From NCBI GenBank assembly GCA_001725155.1, contig MEFP01000001.1:62001-126000 (forward strand): 64,000 nt of DNA. The letters are read 5' to 3'. This DNA comes from Lysobacteraceae bacterium SCN 69-320 (GTDB taxonomy: Bacteria; Pseudomonadota; Gammaproteobacteria; Xanthomonadales; Rhodanobacteraceae). Below, in pieces: positions 46,050 to 55,263 of this stretch; the first letter of the stretch is position 1, and the number at the start of each line of letters is the position of its first letter. The notes beneath the pieces are model-generated. The model was not told where the DNA came from. It saw only the letters and a list, made by a program, of their open reading frames with translations, and ran no database searches. Position numbers and translations under genes: made by a program.

Positions 46050-47345
46050 TTACTCCGTCACACGGCGCCAGAAGCTCGACGAGAACTTCGGGTCCAGATA
46101 AGGCTGCAGGCTTTGCCAGGCCGGGAAATAGCCGCGGAAGCGCGCTCCGGCGACGCGCGCGTCCTTGGCCGGATAGACCGCGCCGCCCGCTCCGGCCACG
46201 ACCTCGTCGAGCGCGTCGAGCAGCGCGAACGTGGCGGGGCCGCCGTTGGGGAAGTCCAGGGCGAGCGTCGCGCCGGGCCGGGGGAACGACAGGATACCAG
46301 CGGACTTGCGCGTGCCGAACACCTTGAGCACGGCCAGGAACGACCCGCTGCCGCTGGCAGCGATGCGCGCGAGCAGTTCGCCCATTCCGGCTTCGGCCGC
46401 GGCCGGCGGCAGTACACATTGGTACTGCAGGAAGCCGCGCGGTCCGTAGATGCGGTTCCACCGGCCTATCGCGTCCAGCGGATAGAAATACGGCTCGTAG
46501 TGGGTCAGCGCCTGCTGCACGCGGGCGCGCTGGCGGTGGTAGTACAGCGTGTTGAACGCGCGCAGGCTCGCGCGGTTGATCAGCGACAGGGGCGGCGTGA
46601 ACGGCACCGAAAGGCGGCGCCGCGACGGCCGCGGACCGTCGGCGGCCGGCGCATGGTTGGCGCAGATGAAATGGCCGCGGCCGGCGGCCGCGCCGCGCGC
46701 GGCGCAGTCGATCCAGGCCACCGTGTATTCGTAGTCGCGTTCGGCCGCAGCCGACAGCGCGAAGAATTCGGCCAGGCTGCCGAAGCGGTGCGTCTCGCAA
46801 TTGAGCCACGGCCCGCGCACGCGCTGCAGGCGCAGTTCGGCCCAGGTGATCAGCCCGGTCAGGCCGAGGCCGCCCACGGTCGCGGCGAACCAGTCGGCAT
46901 TCTCGTGCGCGCTGCACCAGCGCCGGCTGCCGTCGCTGCGCAGCAGCTCGAAGCCGGCGACGTGTTCGCTGAAGCAGCCGTTGACGTGATGATTCTTGCC
47001 GTGCACGTCGTTGGCGATCGCGCCGCCAACGGTCACATACTTGGTGCCCGGCGTGACCGGCAGGAACCAGCCCTGGCCGACGACGAGATCGAGGATTTCG
47101 CCGAGCAGCACGCCGGCCTCGCAGCGCAGCAGGCCGCGCTCGGCGTCGAACGCGATGAAGCGGTCCAGCCCGCGCGTGCAGAGCAGCGTACCGCCGCTGT
47201 TGAGGCAGGAGTCGCCGTAGCTGCGGCCGTTGCCGTGGGGCAATGCGGTGCCGGTGAAGTCCGGCAGCGGTGCGTCGCGGTCGCGCAGCATCAGCAGCCG
47301 CTGGTCGTGCGGCTGCGGATAGCGGCCCCAGGACGTGCCGCTCAC
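46050..47345 (-). CDS. DprE1-like FAD oxidase (polyprenyl-phospho-ribose 2'-epimerase)
   Basis: 431 residues, GTG start directly after the UbiA stop. FAD-binding PP-loop with HGNGRSYGD (37-45) and VHGKNHHVNG (114-123), the latter nearly identical to mycobacterial DprE1. The lysine in YPAKDAR (K394) corresponds to DprE1 K418. The residue that aligns with the benzothiazinone target C387 is A362 (from memory of the DprE1 sequence). Proposed reaction: oxidation of the 2-OH of polyprenylphosphoryl-ribose. Family assignment is firm; substrate is inferred from context. Confidence 0.88.
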   Translation of the reverse strand: MSGTSWGRYPQPHDQRLLMLRDRDAPLPDFTGTALPHGNGRSYGDSCLNSGGTLLCTRGLDRFIAFDAERGLLRCEAGVLLGEILDLVVGQGWFLPVTPGTKYVTVGGAIANDVHGKNHHVNGCFSEHVAGFELLRSDGSRRWCSAHENADWFAATVGGLGLTGLITWAELRLQRVRGPWLNCETHRFGSLAEFFALSAAAERDYEYTVAWIDCAARGAAAGRGHFICANHAPAADGPRPSRRRLSVPFTPPLSLINRASLRAFNTLYYHRQRARVQQALTHYEPYFYPLDAIGRWNRIYGPRGFLQYQCVLPPAAAEAGMGELLARIAASGSGSFLAVLKVFGTRKSAGILSFPRPGATLALDFPNGGPATFALLDALDEVVAGAGGAVYPAKDARVAGARFRGYFPAWQSLQPYLDPKFSSSFWRRVTE

Positions 47346-48767
47346 TCAGATCGCTCCGGCCACGGCGATTGCGCACAGCGCGAGGACCACGCGGCTGACG
47401 CGGTCGACGAGCGCGAACACGACCGGATCGTCGTGCATGAGGCCGCGATGCGCGATCAGCCAGACGCGGCTGATCCAGTACAGCAGCAGCGGGCACAGCA
47501 GCCACAGCACCTGCGGATGGCGGTACAGCGCTTCGCTGGCCGTGCTGTTGATGTACAGCGCCAGCACCAGCACGCTCATGTAGCCGCTGGCCCCGCCGAG
47601 CGACTGGATCAGTGCGATGTCGTCCACCGCATAGCCGCGGCCGCTGGCGCCGGCCCGGCCGCTGTCGACGAGGCCCTGCAGTTCCGTATAGCGCTTGAGC
47701 ATGGCCAGGCTCAGGAACAGGAACATCGAGAACGCGAGCAGCCAGAACGACAGGCCGCCGCCGATCACGACCGCACCGCCGATGATGCGCACCGTGTACA
47801 GCGCGGCGAGCACGACGACGTCGAGCATGACGATGCGCTTGAGCTGCAGCGAATAGGCCAGGGTCAGCGCGTAGTAGCCGGCAAGCACGCCGGCGAACGG
47901 CGGCGACACGGCGAATGCGAGTGCGAGGCCGGCCACGGCAAGCAGCGGCGCCAGCAGCAGGCCGCTGGCCAGCGGCAGGGTGCCGGCCGCGAACGGACGC
48001 AGGCGCTTGCGCGCATGGCGCCGGTCCGCATCGAGGTCGAGCAGATCGTTGAGCAGGTAGACACCCGACGCGCACAGGCCGAACGCGAGGAAGGCCAACA
48101 CGCTGTGGAGCGCGGCGGTCGGTTCGAGCACGCGGTGCGAAGCGAGCAGCGGCAGGAACACGAGCAGGTTCTTGAGCCACTGGTGCAGGCGCAGCGCCTT
48201 GAGCCAGGCGCGCAGGCCGCCGCCGCTGCGCTCGAACACGCGCTCGACCTCGCAGCATTCGCCGGCGGCGCGGGCCAGGCCGCGCCCGCCGTTGACCACG
48301 ACGGCGCGACGCGCGTGCTGCCAGATCTTCAGGTCGCGGAACTCGTTGCCGGCGTAGTCGAAGCCGCGCTCGCCGTAACGCTCGCGCAGCGCGGTGCCTT
48401 TTTCGCCGCCGGCGAGGTTGCGCCGGCCGTCGCTGGCCAGCACGGTGTCGAACAGGCCCAGATGCGCGGCCACGCCTTCGGCCAAGGTCGCATCCGAGGC
48501 CGTGCAGAGCACCTGCGGCCGCTGGCCCTGCTGTTCGCGCAGCCAGGCGATCACGCGTTCGTCATACGGCAGCACGGCCGGGTCGACCTCGGCGCGCAGC
48601 GCGATCTCGCGCTTGAGCCGCGCGCGTCCGCCGGCCAGCCAGAGCACGAACGCGAACAGATAGAACGGATTGCGCCGCAACAGGCTCAGAGCCGATTCGA
48701 ACAGCAGATCGGAGCGGATCAGCGTGCCGTCGAGATCGACGCAGAGCGGTATCGGTGCAGCGGACAT
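47346..48767 (-). CDS. HAD-UbiA fusion: phosphoribosyl-polyprenyl-phosphate synthase-like
   Basis: 473 residues. Residues 1-185 are a HAD phosphatase-like domain with DLDGT at 11-15. Residues 190-473 are a UbiA prenyltransferase with nine or so membrane helices and the motif N240-D-x2-D244-x3-D248-R-x-H251-x2-K254-x2-R257-P. In mycobacteria the UbiA enzyme Rv3806c transfers phosphoribose from PRPP to decaprenyl phosphate, and a separate phosphatase removes the 5-phosphate; the fused HAD domain could do that step. First gene of the minus-strand operon. It likely starts the arabinofuranose-donor pathway. Confidence 0.88.
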   Translation of the reverse strand: MSAAPIPLCVDLDGTLIRSDLLFESALSLLRRNPFYLFAFVLWLAGGRARLKREIALRAEVDPAVLPYDERVIAWLREQQGQRPQVLCTASDATLAEGVAAHLGLFDTVLASDGRRNLAGGEKGTALRERYGERGFDYAGNEFRDLKIWQHARRAVVVNGGRGLARAAGECCEVERVFERSGGGLRAWLKALRLHQWLKNLLVFLPLLASHRVLEPTAALHSVLAFLAFGLCASGVYLLNDLLDLDADRRHARKRLRPFAAGTLPLASGLLLAPLLAVAGLALAFAVSPPFAGVLAGYYALTLAYSLQLKRIVMLDVVVLAALYTVRIIGGAVVIGGGLSFWLLAFSMFLFLSLAMLKRYTELQGLVDSGRAGASGRGYAVDDIALIQSLGGASGYMSVLVLALYINSTASEALYRHPQVLWLLCPLLLYWISRVWLIAHRGLMHDDPVVFALVDRVSRVVLALCAIAVAGAI

Positions 48768-49548
48768 CCGGCAGGTTCCGTAACGGGCAGCCGGTGCGGC
48801 CGCGACAATGGAAAACGCCCTAGTCTACACAGCCTCCCCACCCCGGGCATTTCCTTGGGGGAAGCCCGCGACTGCCGCGTCCTGATCGTCGTGGAAACCA
48901 GCGGAGCCGGCGCCGAGGATGCTCTCCCGGCGACGAACCCGGTGTTCTCGCGACCGCCACGGTGCCAATCCTGGTGCCGTACCGGCGCGAACGCAGCCGA
49001 ACTGCGAACCGTGCACCAGTTCGCCGCCGCCCACCGGCCTAGCCTCGCGGACGCCTTTCGTTTTGCCGTCGGATGTCGTCTTTCACGCCGAAACGACGTA
49101 TTGCGGAAGTTCGGAGCCGGCTTGGCGGTGTTGCGTTCGGATTCCTGTCGCCGTGCCGTTGCTGTTGGAGTTCTTCAAGTCGACCGGGCAGCCAGCGCAA
49201 CGCGCTGGCCGGTGAGCGCAAGCAAGCAGAGGATTCTCGCGTTGCAGAAGTTGCGGAGTGCTTTTCCGGAGCCCCCTTTGAGTCAAGGCGGGAGGCCAAA
49301 CACAAAGCGTTTGGCGGAGGTTGTGGGTGCGAGCAGCAGGGCACAGGAGCCTCGCTGCGAACGTATACCGAGGTTTCTCACGGAGTCGTAGGAAGGGCAG
49401 GGTGCTCTGGTCCAGGATGACCGCACGAGCCCGATGCGTCCCCCCTGTCGCATCGGGCTCGATCTTTTCCGGCGTCGGCGGAGCGATTGCCGCGGCGCGG
49501 CGTTCTCCGGTAGGGTCGGCGTTTTCGCACAGCCGCCGCGGGATCCGC
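48768..49548. other. 781-bp non-coding region with stem-loops
   Basis: No convincing gene: open frames are short, overlap on both strands and lack recognisable domains. It contains a 7-bp hairpin (GCCAAAC 49295-49301 with GTTTGGC 49309-49315) and a strong terminator-like hairpin at 49427. A structured RNA upstream of the symporter gene, or a dispersed repeat fragment, is possible. The promoters for the UbiA operon and the symporter must lie here. Confidence 0.5.
49427..49468 (+). terminator. Strong intrinsic terminator/attenuator upstream of symporter
   Basis: GAGCCCGATGCG (49427-49438) pairs perfectly with 49449-49460 across a 10-base loop, followed by GATCTTTT. It lies 80 bases before the symporter start on the same strand. 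No gene ends just before it on the plus strand, so it would end a small RNA or work as an attenuator. Confidence 0.65.
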
Positions 49549-50862
49549 ATGAGCCACGCCTCCGACACTGCCCCCGCCGCCCGCCCGCGCGGCCTGGCGC
49601 TGCATACCCGCATCCTGATCGGCTTCGTCGTCGGCGTCGTCGCCGGCGTGCTGTGCTACCGCTTTGCCGGTTCCGACAGTGCCTGGCTGGCCGGCACGGT
49701 CACTTATGTCACGCAGCCGCTGGGCCAGATCTTCCTGCGCCTGCTGCTGATGCTCGTGATACCGCTGCTGTTCTCGGCCCTGGTGCTCGGTGTGGCCGAA
49801 ATGGGCGATCTGCGTTCGCTCGGCCGCGTCGGCTGGAAGACGCTGCTGTATACCGTGTTCGTTTCCGGCATCGCCGTGCTGATCGGCCTGGCCCTGGTCA
49901 ATTTCTTCCAGCCCGGCATCGGCATGGACCCGAACGCGCGCTCGGAGCTGCTGGCCGAGAGCGCGTCGAAGGCCAAGACCCTGACGGCGCAGGAAGCCCC
50001 GCCGTCGGGTATAGCCATGGTCGTGCAGATCGTGCCCGACAACATTGTCCGCGCCGCATCCGGCGGCGACATGATCGGCATCATGTTCTTCGCGCTGATG
50101 TTCGGCATCGCGATGGTGCTGACGCCGACGCCGGCCGTGACCCGCGTCAAGGAGTTCATCCAGGGCGTCTACGAGCTGTCGATGACCCTGATCGACCGCG
50201 TGATCCGGCTCGCTCCGTATGCGGTGGCCTGCCTGCTGTTCACGCTGACCGCCAAGCTCGGCTGGCAGGTGCTGTTCCTGCTGAGCAAGTACGTCGGCGT
50301 CGTGCTGCTCGGCCTGGCCATCCATCAGTTCGTGGTCTATTCGGCCGCAGTGAAGTTCTTCGGCGGCATGAGCCCGCTGCGCTTCTTCCGCGGCGTCGAG
50401 GAGGCCATGCTGACCGCGTTCTCGACGGCGTCCTCGTCGGCCACGTTGCCGACCGCGCTGAAGGTCGCCGAGGAAAACCTCAAGCTGCCGCCGCGCATCG
50501 CGCGCTTCGTGCTGACCGTCGGTGCGACGGCGAACCAGAACGGCACGGCGCTGTTCGAGGGCGTGACCGTGCTGTTCCTGGCCCAGTTCTTCGGCGTGGA
50601 GCTCAGCCTCGCGCAGCAGCTCATGGTGCTCGGCGTCTGCGTGCTCGGCGGCGTCGGCACGGCCGGCGTGCCGGCCGGCTCCATCCCGGTCATCATGATG
50701 ATCCTCGCCATGGTCAATGTGCCGCCCGAAGGCATTGGCCTGATCCTCGGCGTCAACCACCTGCTCGACATGTCGCGCACGACCTTGAATGTGACCGGCG
50801 ACCTCGCCGCGGCCGTGGTGGTGTCGCGCGGCGAGCCGGATGCGGCTCCGCCGGCCGGCTGA
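49549..50862 (+). CDS. Dicarboxylate/amino acid:cation symporter
   Basis: 437 residues from ATG 49549 with eight or so membrane helices. Member of the DctA/GltP (SLC1) family: the reentrant loop SSSATLPTAL, TM7 signature GATANQNGTALFEG and the TM8 substrate motif DMSRTTLNVTGD are all present. Imports dicarboxylates or acidic amino acids with protons or sodium. The specific substrate cannot be read; dicarboxylate, glutamate and aspartate are typical. Confidence 0.93.
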   Translation: MSHASDTAPAARPRGLALHTRILIGFVVGVVAGVLCYRFAGSDSAWLAGTVTYVTQPLGQIFLRLLLMLVIPLLFSALVLGVAEMGDLRSLGRVGWKTLLYTVFVSGIAVLIGLALVNFFQPGIGMDPNARSELLAESASKAKTLTAQEAPPSGIAMVVQIVPDNIVRAASGGDMIGIMFFALMFGIAMVLTPTPAVTRVKEFIQGVYELSMTLIDRVIRLAPYAVACLLFTLTAKLGWQVLFLLSKYVGVVLLGLAIHQFVVYSAAVKFFGGMSPLRFFRGVEEAMLTAFSTASSSATLPTALKVAEENLKLPPRIARFVLTVGATANQNGTALFEGVTVLFLAQFFGVELSLAQQLMVLGVCVLGGVGTAGVPAGSIPVIMMILAMVNVPPEGIGLILGVNHLLDMSRTTLNVTGDLAAAVVVSRGEPDAAPPAG

Positions 50863-51638
50863 GCGGCGGCGCGGTGCCGCCGGCTGCCGGCACAGGCACA
50901 GGTCGTCATGGGGATTCTCACGTCGGCGAGCGCGGGATTGCTCCGGCGAGATTCGTACCCCGGCAGCTGACGCGTGAAGCGGGGCTCCGAAGTCCGCCGA
51001 CATTGACGTGAAACGCCGCATCTTCCGCCTGGCGGATGCGGCGCCTGTCGGCGTCCCTGTGTACGTGTGCCGTGATCGTGCGTTGCGCGCGCAGATGCGT
51101 TGCCGTTCCGTTCCGTGGCGCTGATGACGATGTTGACCGGCAGGCCCTCGGCGGCTCCGAAAATTTCGACTGGCTTCGCGTTCGTGCTCGCCGCCCCGCT
51201 GTTCCTGCGGCGGCGGCCGGTGCCGGTCAGGTCAGGACACGGCGACCGCGATCGTCGCGCCGATGGCCGATTAACGCCGGCAGCTCTGCCTGCGGCGCCG
51301 CCGGAAACCGCGGTTGCGGTTCCGGGCGCCTTGTAACGTGCAACGGACCGGCCGGGGGATGGGTTTTCCCGAGGACAGGATCTGGCCGCGTCCGGACAGA
51401 CCCGGTGCCGGCCGGGGCGATATTTCGCGAATCCCGGAGCGGGATGGAACGGCCCTGCGCGGGCGCTCTGCGGACACGGGCGGGTGCCGGATCGGACGCC
51501 GCCGCTGCCGCCGGGTTCCCGTAACGACGTACGCATTGGTATGTTTGCGGGTTCAGGTCCGCGGCGGACTCGACATTGCCCGGCGACACAGCCTGTAACC
51601 TTGCGGCACAATCCGGCCGTCCAGCCCCTGGCCCCCTC
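50863..51638. other. 776-bp intergenic region before ECF sigma gene
   Basis: No gene is seen. There is a 7-bp hairpin right after the symporter stop (50864-50882) and an imperfect GC hairpin at 51294-51330 followed by TTGTAACG. The motif [CT]GTAAC recurs at 51333, 51522 and 51595 upstream of the sigma gene and could be promoter-related. Confidence 0.5.
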
Positions 51639-52196
51639 ATGTCCGACGTCGGCGATGTAACCGAACTGTTGCAAGCGTGGCGCGGCGGCGACCGCCTCGC
51701 CCTGGAGCGGCTGATGCCGCGGCTGTACGACACCCTGCGCGAGATGGCCTCGGTGCGCCTGCGCCGGGAAGGCGCGCAGCAGACCCTGGAGCCGACCGCG
51801 CTGGTGCACGAGGCGCTGGTGCGCCTGCTCGGCGCCGACACGGACTGGCAGAACCGCGCCCATTTCCTCGCACTGGCCGCGATGCACATGCGTTCGGTGC
51901 TCGTCGATCAGGCCCGTTCGCGCCTGTCGGCCAAGCGCGGCGGCGACATCGTCGTGGTCACCCTGAGCCATGCCGAGGCTTCCGAAGGCCAGCGCATCGA
52001 GCTGGACCTGATCGCGCTGGACCAGGCCCTGACCCGCCTGCACGACGAGGACCAGCGCGTCGCGCGCGTCGTGGAGATGAGCTATTTCGCCGGCATGGAG
52101 CGCGAGGAGATCGCCGCCGTCGTCGGCATTTCCGTGCCTACCGTGGACCGCGACCTGCGCTTTGCGCGGGCCTGGCTCAACCGCGTGCTGAGCTGA
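51639..52196 (+). CDS. ECF-type RNA polymerase sigma factor
   Basis: 185 residues from ATG 51639. Region 2 (AHFLALAAMHMRSVLVDQAR) and region 4 (helix-turn-helix with MEREEIAAVVGISVPTVDRDL) are clear. It belongs to the ECF-like subgroup with the QQTLEPTALVHEALVRLL segment, often found beside Ser/Thr kinases rather than classical anti-sigma factors. The kinase gene starts 12 bases downstream, so the two are probably one signalling unit, in which phosphorylation controls sigma activity (inference). Confidence 0.93.
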   Translation: MSDVGDVTELLQAWRGGDRLALERLMPRLYDTLREMASVRLRREGAQQTLEPTALVHEALVRLLGADTDWQNRAHFLALAAMHMRSVLVDQARSRLSAKRGGDIVVVTLSHAEASEGQRIELDLIALDQALTRLHDEDQRVARVVEMSYFAGMEREEIAAVVGISVPTVDRDLRFARAWLNRVLS

Positions 52197-52208
52197 CGCC
52201 GGCAGCCC

Positions 52209-55037
52209 ATGGCTACCGGCTCACGATTCGCCCAGCTGCGCCGGTTGTTCGAGGAGGTCTGCGACCTGGATCCGCCGGCGCGCCTGGCCTATCTGCGCCA
52301 GAGCGGCGTGACCGGCGACGTGGCAGCCGAAGTCGAGGCGCTGGTCGCCGCCGAGACGCGCGGCCTGCAGCGTGCGGCGACGCCGGTCGCGGCGCTGCTG
52401 GCGCAACTGCCGGAGACCGAGCTGGACGTCGGCGATCGCATCGGCGCCTGGCGTCTCGCGGAAAAGCTGGCCAGCGGCGGCATGGGCGCGGTCTACCGCG
52501 CCGAGCGCGTCGACGGGCATTACGAGCAGCAGGCGGCGATCAAGCTGCTGCGCGGCATTCCGACCGAGGGCACCCTGTCGCTGCTGGCCTCGGAACGGCA
52601 GATCCTGGCCGGCCTGCAGCATCCGCATATCGCGCGCCTGCTCGACGGCGGCGCGACGCCGGGCGGCCAGCCGTATCTGGTCATGGAATACGTCGAGGGC
52701 ATCGCGATCGACCGCTGGTGCGCCGAGCGCAATCTGCGCCTGAAGGCGCGCCTGCGCCTGTTCCGCAACGTCTGCCGCGCGGTCGCGTTCGCCCACCAGC
52801 GGCTGATCGTGCACTGCGACCTCAAGCCGTCGAACGTGCTGGTCCGCGCCGACGGCGCGCCGGTGCTGCTGGACTTCGGCATCGCGCGCGCGCTGGACCG
52901 CTCGCGTGAACGGCTGACCGATGCCTACTACACCCCGGGCTATGCCAGTCCCGAGCAGATGGCCGGCGCGCCGCTCAGCGTGGCCAGCGACGTCTATTCG
53001 CTGGGCCTGATCCTGTTCGAGCTGGTCAGCGGCCGCAAGGCGCGGCTGGACGCCGACGACCGCACGGTGACCGAGCTGTCGCATGGCCTGCGCCGCGCCA
53101 GCGAGCTGGCCGGCGAGCAGTGCGCCTGGCGGCGCGAACTGCGCGGCGACATCGACGCGATCATCCGCCGGGCGACCGCGCTGCGCCCGGGCCTGCGCTA
53201 CGCCTCGGCCGATGCACTGGCCGCCGACATCGAACGTCATCTCGACCTCAAGCCCATCGACGCGCGCTCGCCGACCCTGCGCTATCGCCTGGGCCGGCTG
53301 GCGCGCCGGCGCTGGCCGCTGTTCGCCGCCGGCGCGGTGGTCGCACTGACCGCTGTCGGCTTCAGCTGGAGCCTGGTCAAGGAACGCGACCGTGCGCTGG
53401 TCGCCGAACGCGATGCGCGCGGGCAGCGCGACCGCGCCCTCGCCGCGGAACAGCAGGCCCTGCGCCAGGCCGAGACGGCCAAGCAGGTCAGCGCGTTCCT
53501 GATCTCGATCTTCGAATACGCCAACCCGGAGAAGAACCCGACCCGGCGCGACATCAGCGCGCGCGAAATGCTCGACGAAAGCACGCGCCGCCTCGGCGAC
53601 AGCCTGCGCGACCGGCCCGAGGTCAAGGCCGAACTGCTCGAAGTGCTGGCGCGCGCCTGGGACAAGCTCGGCCAGCCCAAGCGCTCGATCGAGCTGTATC
53701 AGGCCAGCGTCGCGCGCTGGCAGGAGGCCGGCGCCGGCTACGACCGCGAACGCGCGCGCAGCCTCGCGGATCTGGCCGTGACCGAGAACAACAACGGCAT
53801 CAAGCGCGACGCGGAGAAGAATGCGCGCGCGTCGCTGGCCCTGCGCGAGGCCGCCGTGCCGCCCAGCGACACCGAGCTCGCCGATGCCTGGAACACCTTG
53901 GGCCTGGTGCTGCGCGACATCGGCGGCCGCGCCGCCGAGGCCGAGGACTATCTGCAGCGTTCGCTGGCCGTGCGCCGGCGCGAAGGTTCCAGCGACGCGC
54001 TCGCGGTCATGCACAACCTGGCCGGCCTGTACGCCGACGAGCAGAAGTACGACAAGGCCATCGCGCTGTACGAGCAGACGCTTGCGGCCAAGCGCACGCT
54101 GCATAACGGCGATGCGCATCCGTCGGTCGTCATCAGCCTCGACGGCTATGCCGAGGCGCTGATCAGGACCAAGCGCTACGAAGACGGCGTGCGCATCTAT
54201 CGCGAGGCGATCGCGCTGCATCGCCAGCTGTCGGGTCCGGACAGCGACAATGTCGCCTCCGGTTACAACGAACTCGGCTCGGCGCTGCAGGACGCCGGCC
54301 GCTATACCGAAGCGATGGACGCGTACCGCGAGTCGCTGCGCATACGCCGCGCCAACAGCAACGTGCTGCCGGCCTCGCTGGCCCTTCCCATCAACAATCT
54401 CGGCGTCGCCCTCGACGAGATGGGCGATTACGCCGCGGCCGAGCCGTATTACCGCGAGTCCCTGGCGCTGCGCCGCGCCAATCTCGGCAACGACGATGCA
54501 TCGACCTTGCGCGCGGAGCACAACCTCGCGCGGCTGCTGATGCGCACGGGGCGCCTGGACGAGGCGCGGCCGCTGGTCGAGCATGCGCTGGCGCAGCGGC
54601 GCAGGCAGCTGTCGCCGACGCACATGGACGTCGGCCGCTCGCTGCTGCAGCGCGTGGAATTCCTGCGCCTGCGCAAGCGCTACGACGACGCGGCCGCGGC
54701 GCTGGCCGAGCTCGACGCGGCGCCGGTGCAGACGACAGCGGCCCTGCGCGGATTGCGCGAACGCGAGCGTGCGGCGCTCGCGCGGGCGAGGCGTGACGAT
54801 GCGGCAGCGGTCGCGGCGCTGCGTCGGGCGCAGGCGCTGTTCGCCGAGCAATACGGGCCGGCCCATCCACTGACCGCGGCGATCGGGCTGGATCTGGCCG
54901 CGGCGCTGCATGGGACCGGCGAGAACGCCGAAGCCCGCACCATCCTCGCGGCGAATGCCGGCCCGGTGGAGCAGAATTTCGCCGCGGCCGCGGCCGAGCG
55001 CCGTCAGCTGCAGGCGCTGCGCGCGGCGTTGCGCTGA
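52209..55037 (+). CDS. Ser/Thr protein kinase with membrane helix and TPR domain
   Basis: 942 residues. Kinase domain about 78-345: G-loop SGGMGAVY (88-95 region), K112, catalytic loop HCDLKPSN (202-209) and DFG (222-224). The Arg of the usual HRD is Cys here, so activation-loop control may differ. A membrane helix (about 370-392) follows, then a short coiled coil and about a dozen tetratricopeptide repeats (about 420-920). The cytoplasmic kinase and outer TPR domain suggest signal sensing in the periplasm. It follows the ECF sigma gene by 12 bases. Confidence 0.93.
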   Translation: MATGSRFAQLRRLFEEVCDLDPPARLAYLRQSGVTGDVAAEVEALVAAETRGLQRAATPVAALLAQLPETELDVGDRIGAWRLAEKLASGGMGAVYRAERVDGHYEQQAAIKLLRGIPTEGTLSLLASERQILAGLQHPHIARLLDGGATPGGQPYLVMEYVEGIAIDRWCAERNLRLKARLRLFRNVCRAVAFAHQRLIVHCDLKPSNVLVRADGAPVLLDFGIARALDRSRERLTDAYYTPGYASPEQMAGAPLSVASDVYSLGLILFELVSGRKARLDADDRTVTELSHGLRRASELAGEQCAWRRELRGDIDAIIRRATALRPGLRYASADALAADIERHLDLKPIDARSPTLRYRLGRLARRRWPLFAAGAVVALTAVGFSWSLVKERDRALVAERDARGQRDRALAAEQQALRQAETAKQVSAFLISIFEYANPEKNPTRRDISAREMLDESTRRLGDSLRDRPEVKAELLEVLARAWDKLGQPKRSIELYQASVARWQEAGAGYDRERARSLADLAVTENNNGIKRDAEKNARASLALREAAVPPSDTELADAWNTLGLVLRDIGGRAAEAEDYLQRSLAVRRREGSSDALAVMHNLAGLYADEQKYDKAIALYEQTLAAKRTLHNGDAHPSVVISLDGYAEALIRTKRYEDGVRIYREAIALHRQLSGPDSDNVASGYNELGSALQDAGRYTEAMDAYRESLRIRRANSNVLPASLALPINNLGVALDEMGDYAAAEPYYRESLALRRANLGNDDASTLRAEHNLARLLMRTGRLDEARPLVEHALAQRRRQLSPTHMDVGRSLLQRVEFLRLRKRYDDAAAALAELDAAPVQTTAALRGLRERERAALARARRDDAAAVAALRRAQALFAEQYGPAHPLTAAIGLDLAAALHGTGENAEARTILAANAGPVEQNFAAAAAERRQLQALRAALR

Positions 55038-55263
55038 GCCGGCAGCGCGGCTGCGCCGGGCCCGGAATGGCGCCGCTGCCGCGGCGGCCCGGGACCGATC
55101 CGGCCGTCGGCGCGCCGGCGGGCGCCAAAGCCCCTGCGGCATCGTGTCGCCGTGGCGACATTCCGCGGCGCTTCGGCGACAATAGCGGCCCTTTGCGGCA
55201 GCCCAGGCCCGCCCCGGGCCATGTTGCGGCTGCCGCCCGCTTTCCTTCCGCCGGGTCTATCCA

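Noticed and set aside
46113-49391. 1092-residue plus-strand frame opposite the UbiA and DprE1-like genes
   Set aside because: Antisense to well-supported genes; no domain or ribosome site.
49083-49613. 176-residue minus-strand frame upstream of the symporter
   Set aside because: No domain and mixed composition; it overlaps the symporter start and terminator. Probably a spurious frame in non-coding DNA.
52221-55142. 973-residue minus-strand frame over the kinase gene
   Set aside because: The plus strand has complete kinase motifs; the antisense frame has none.
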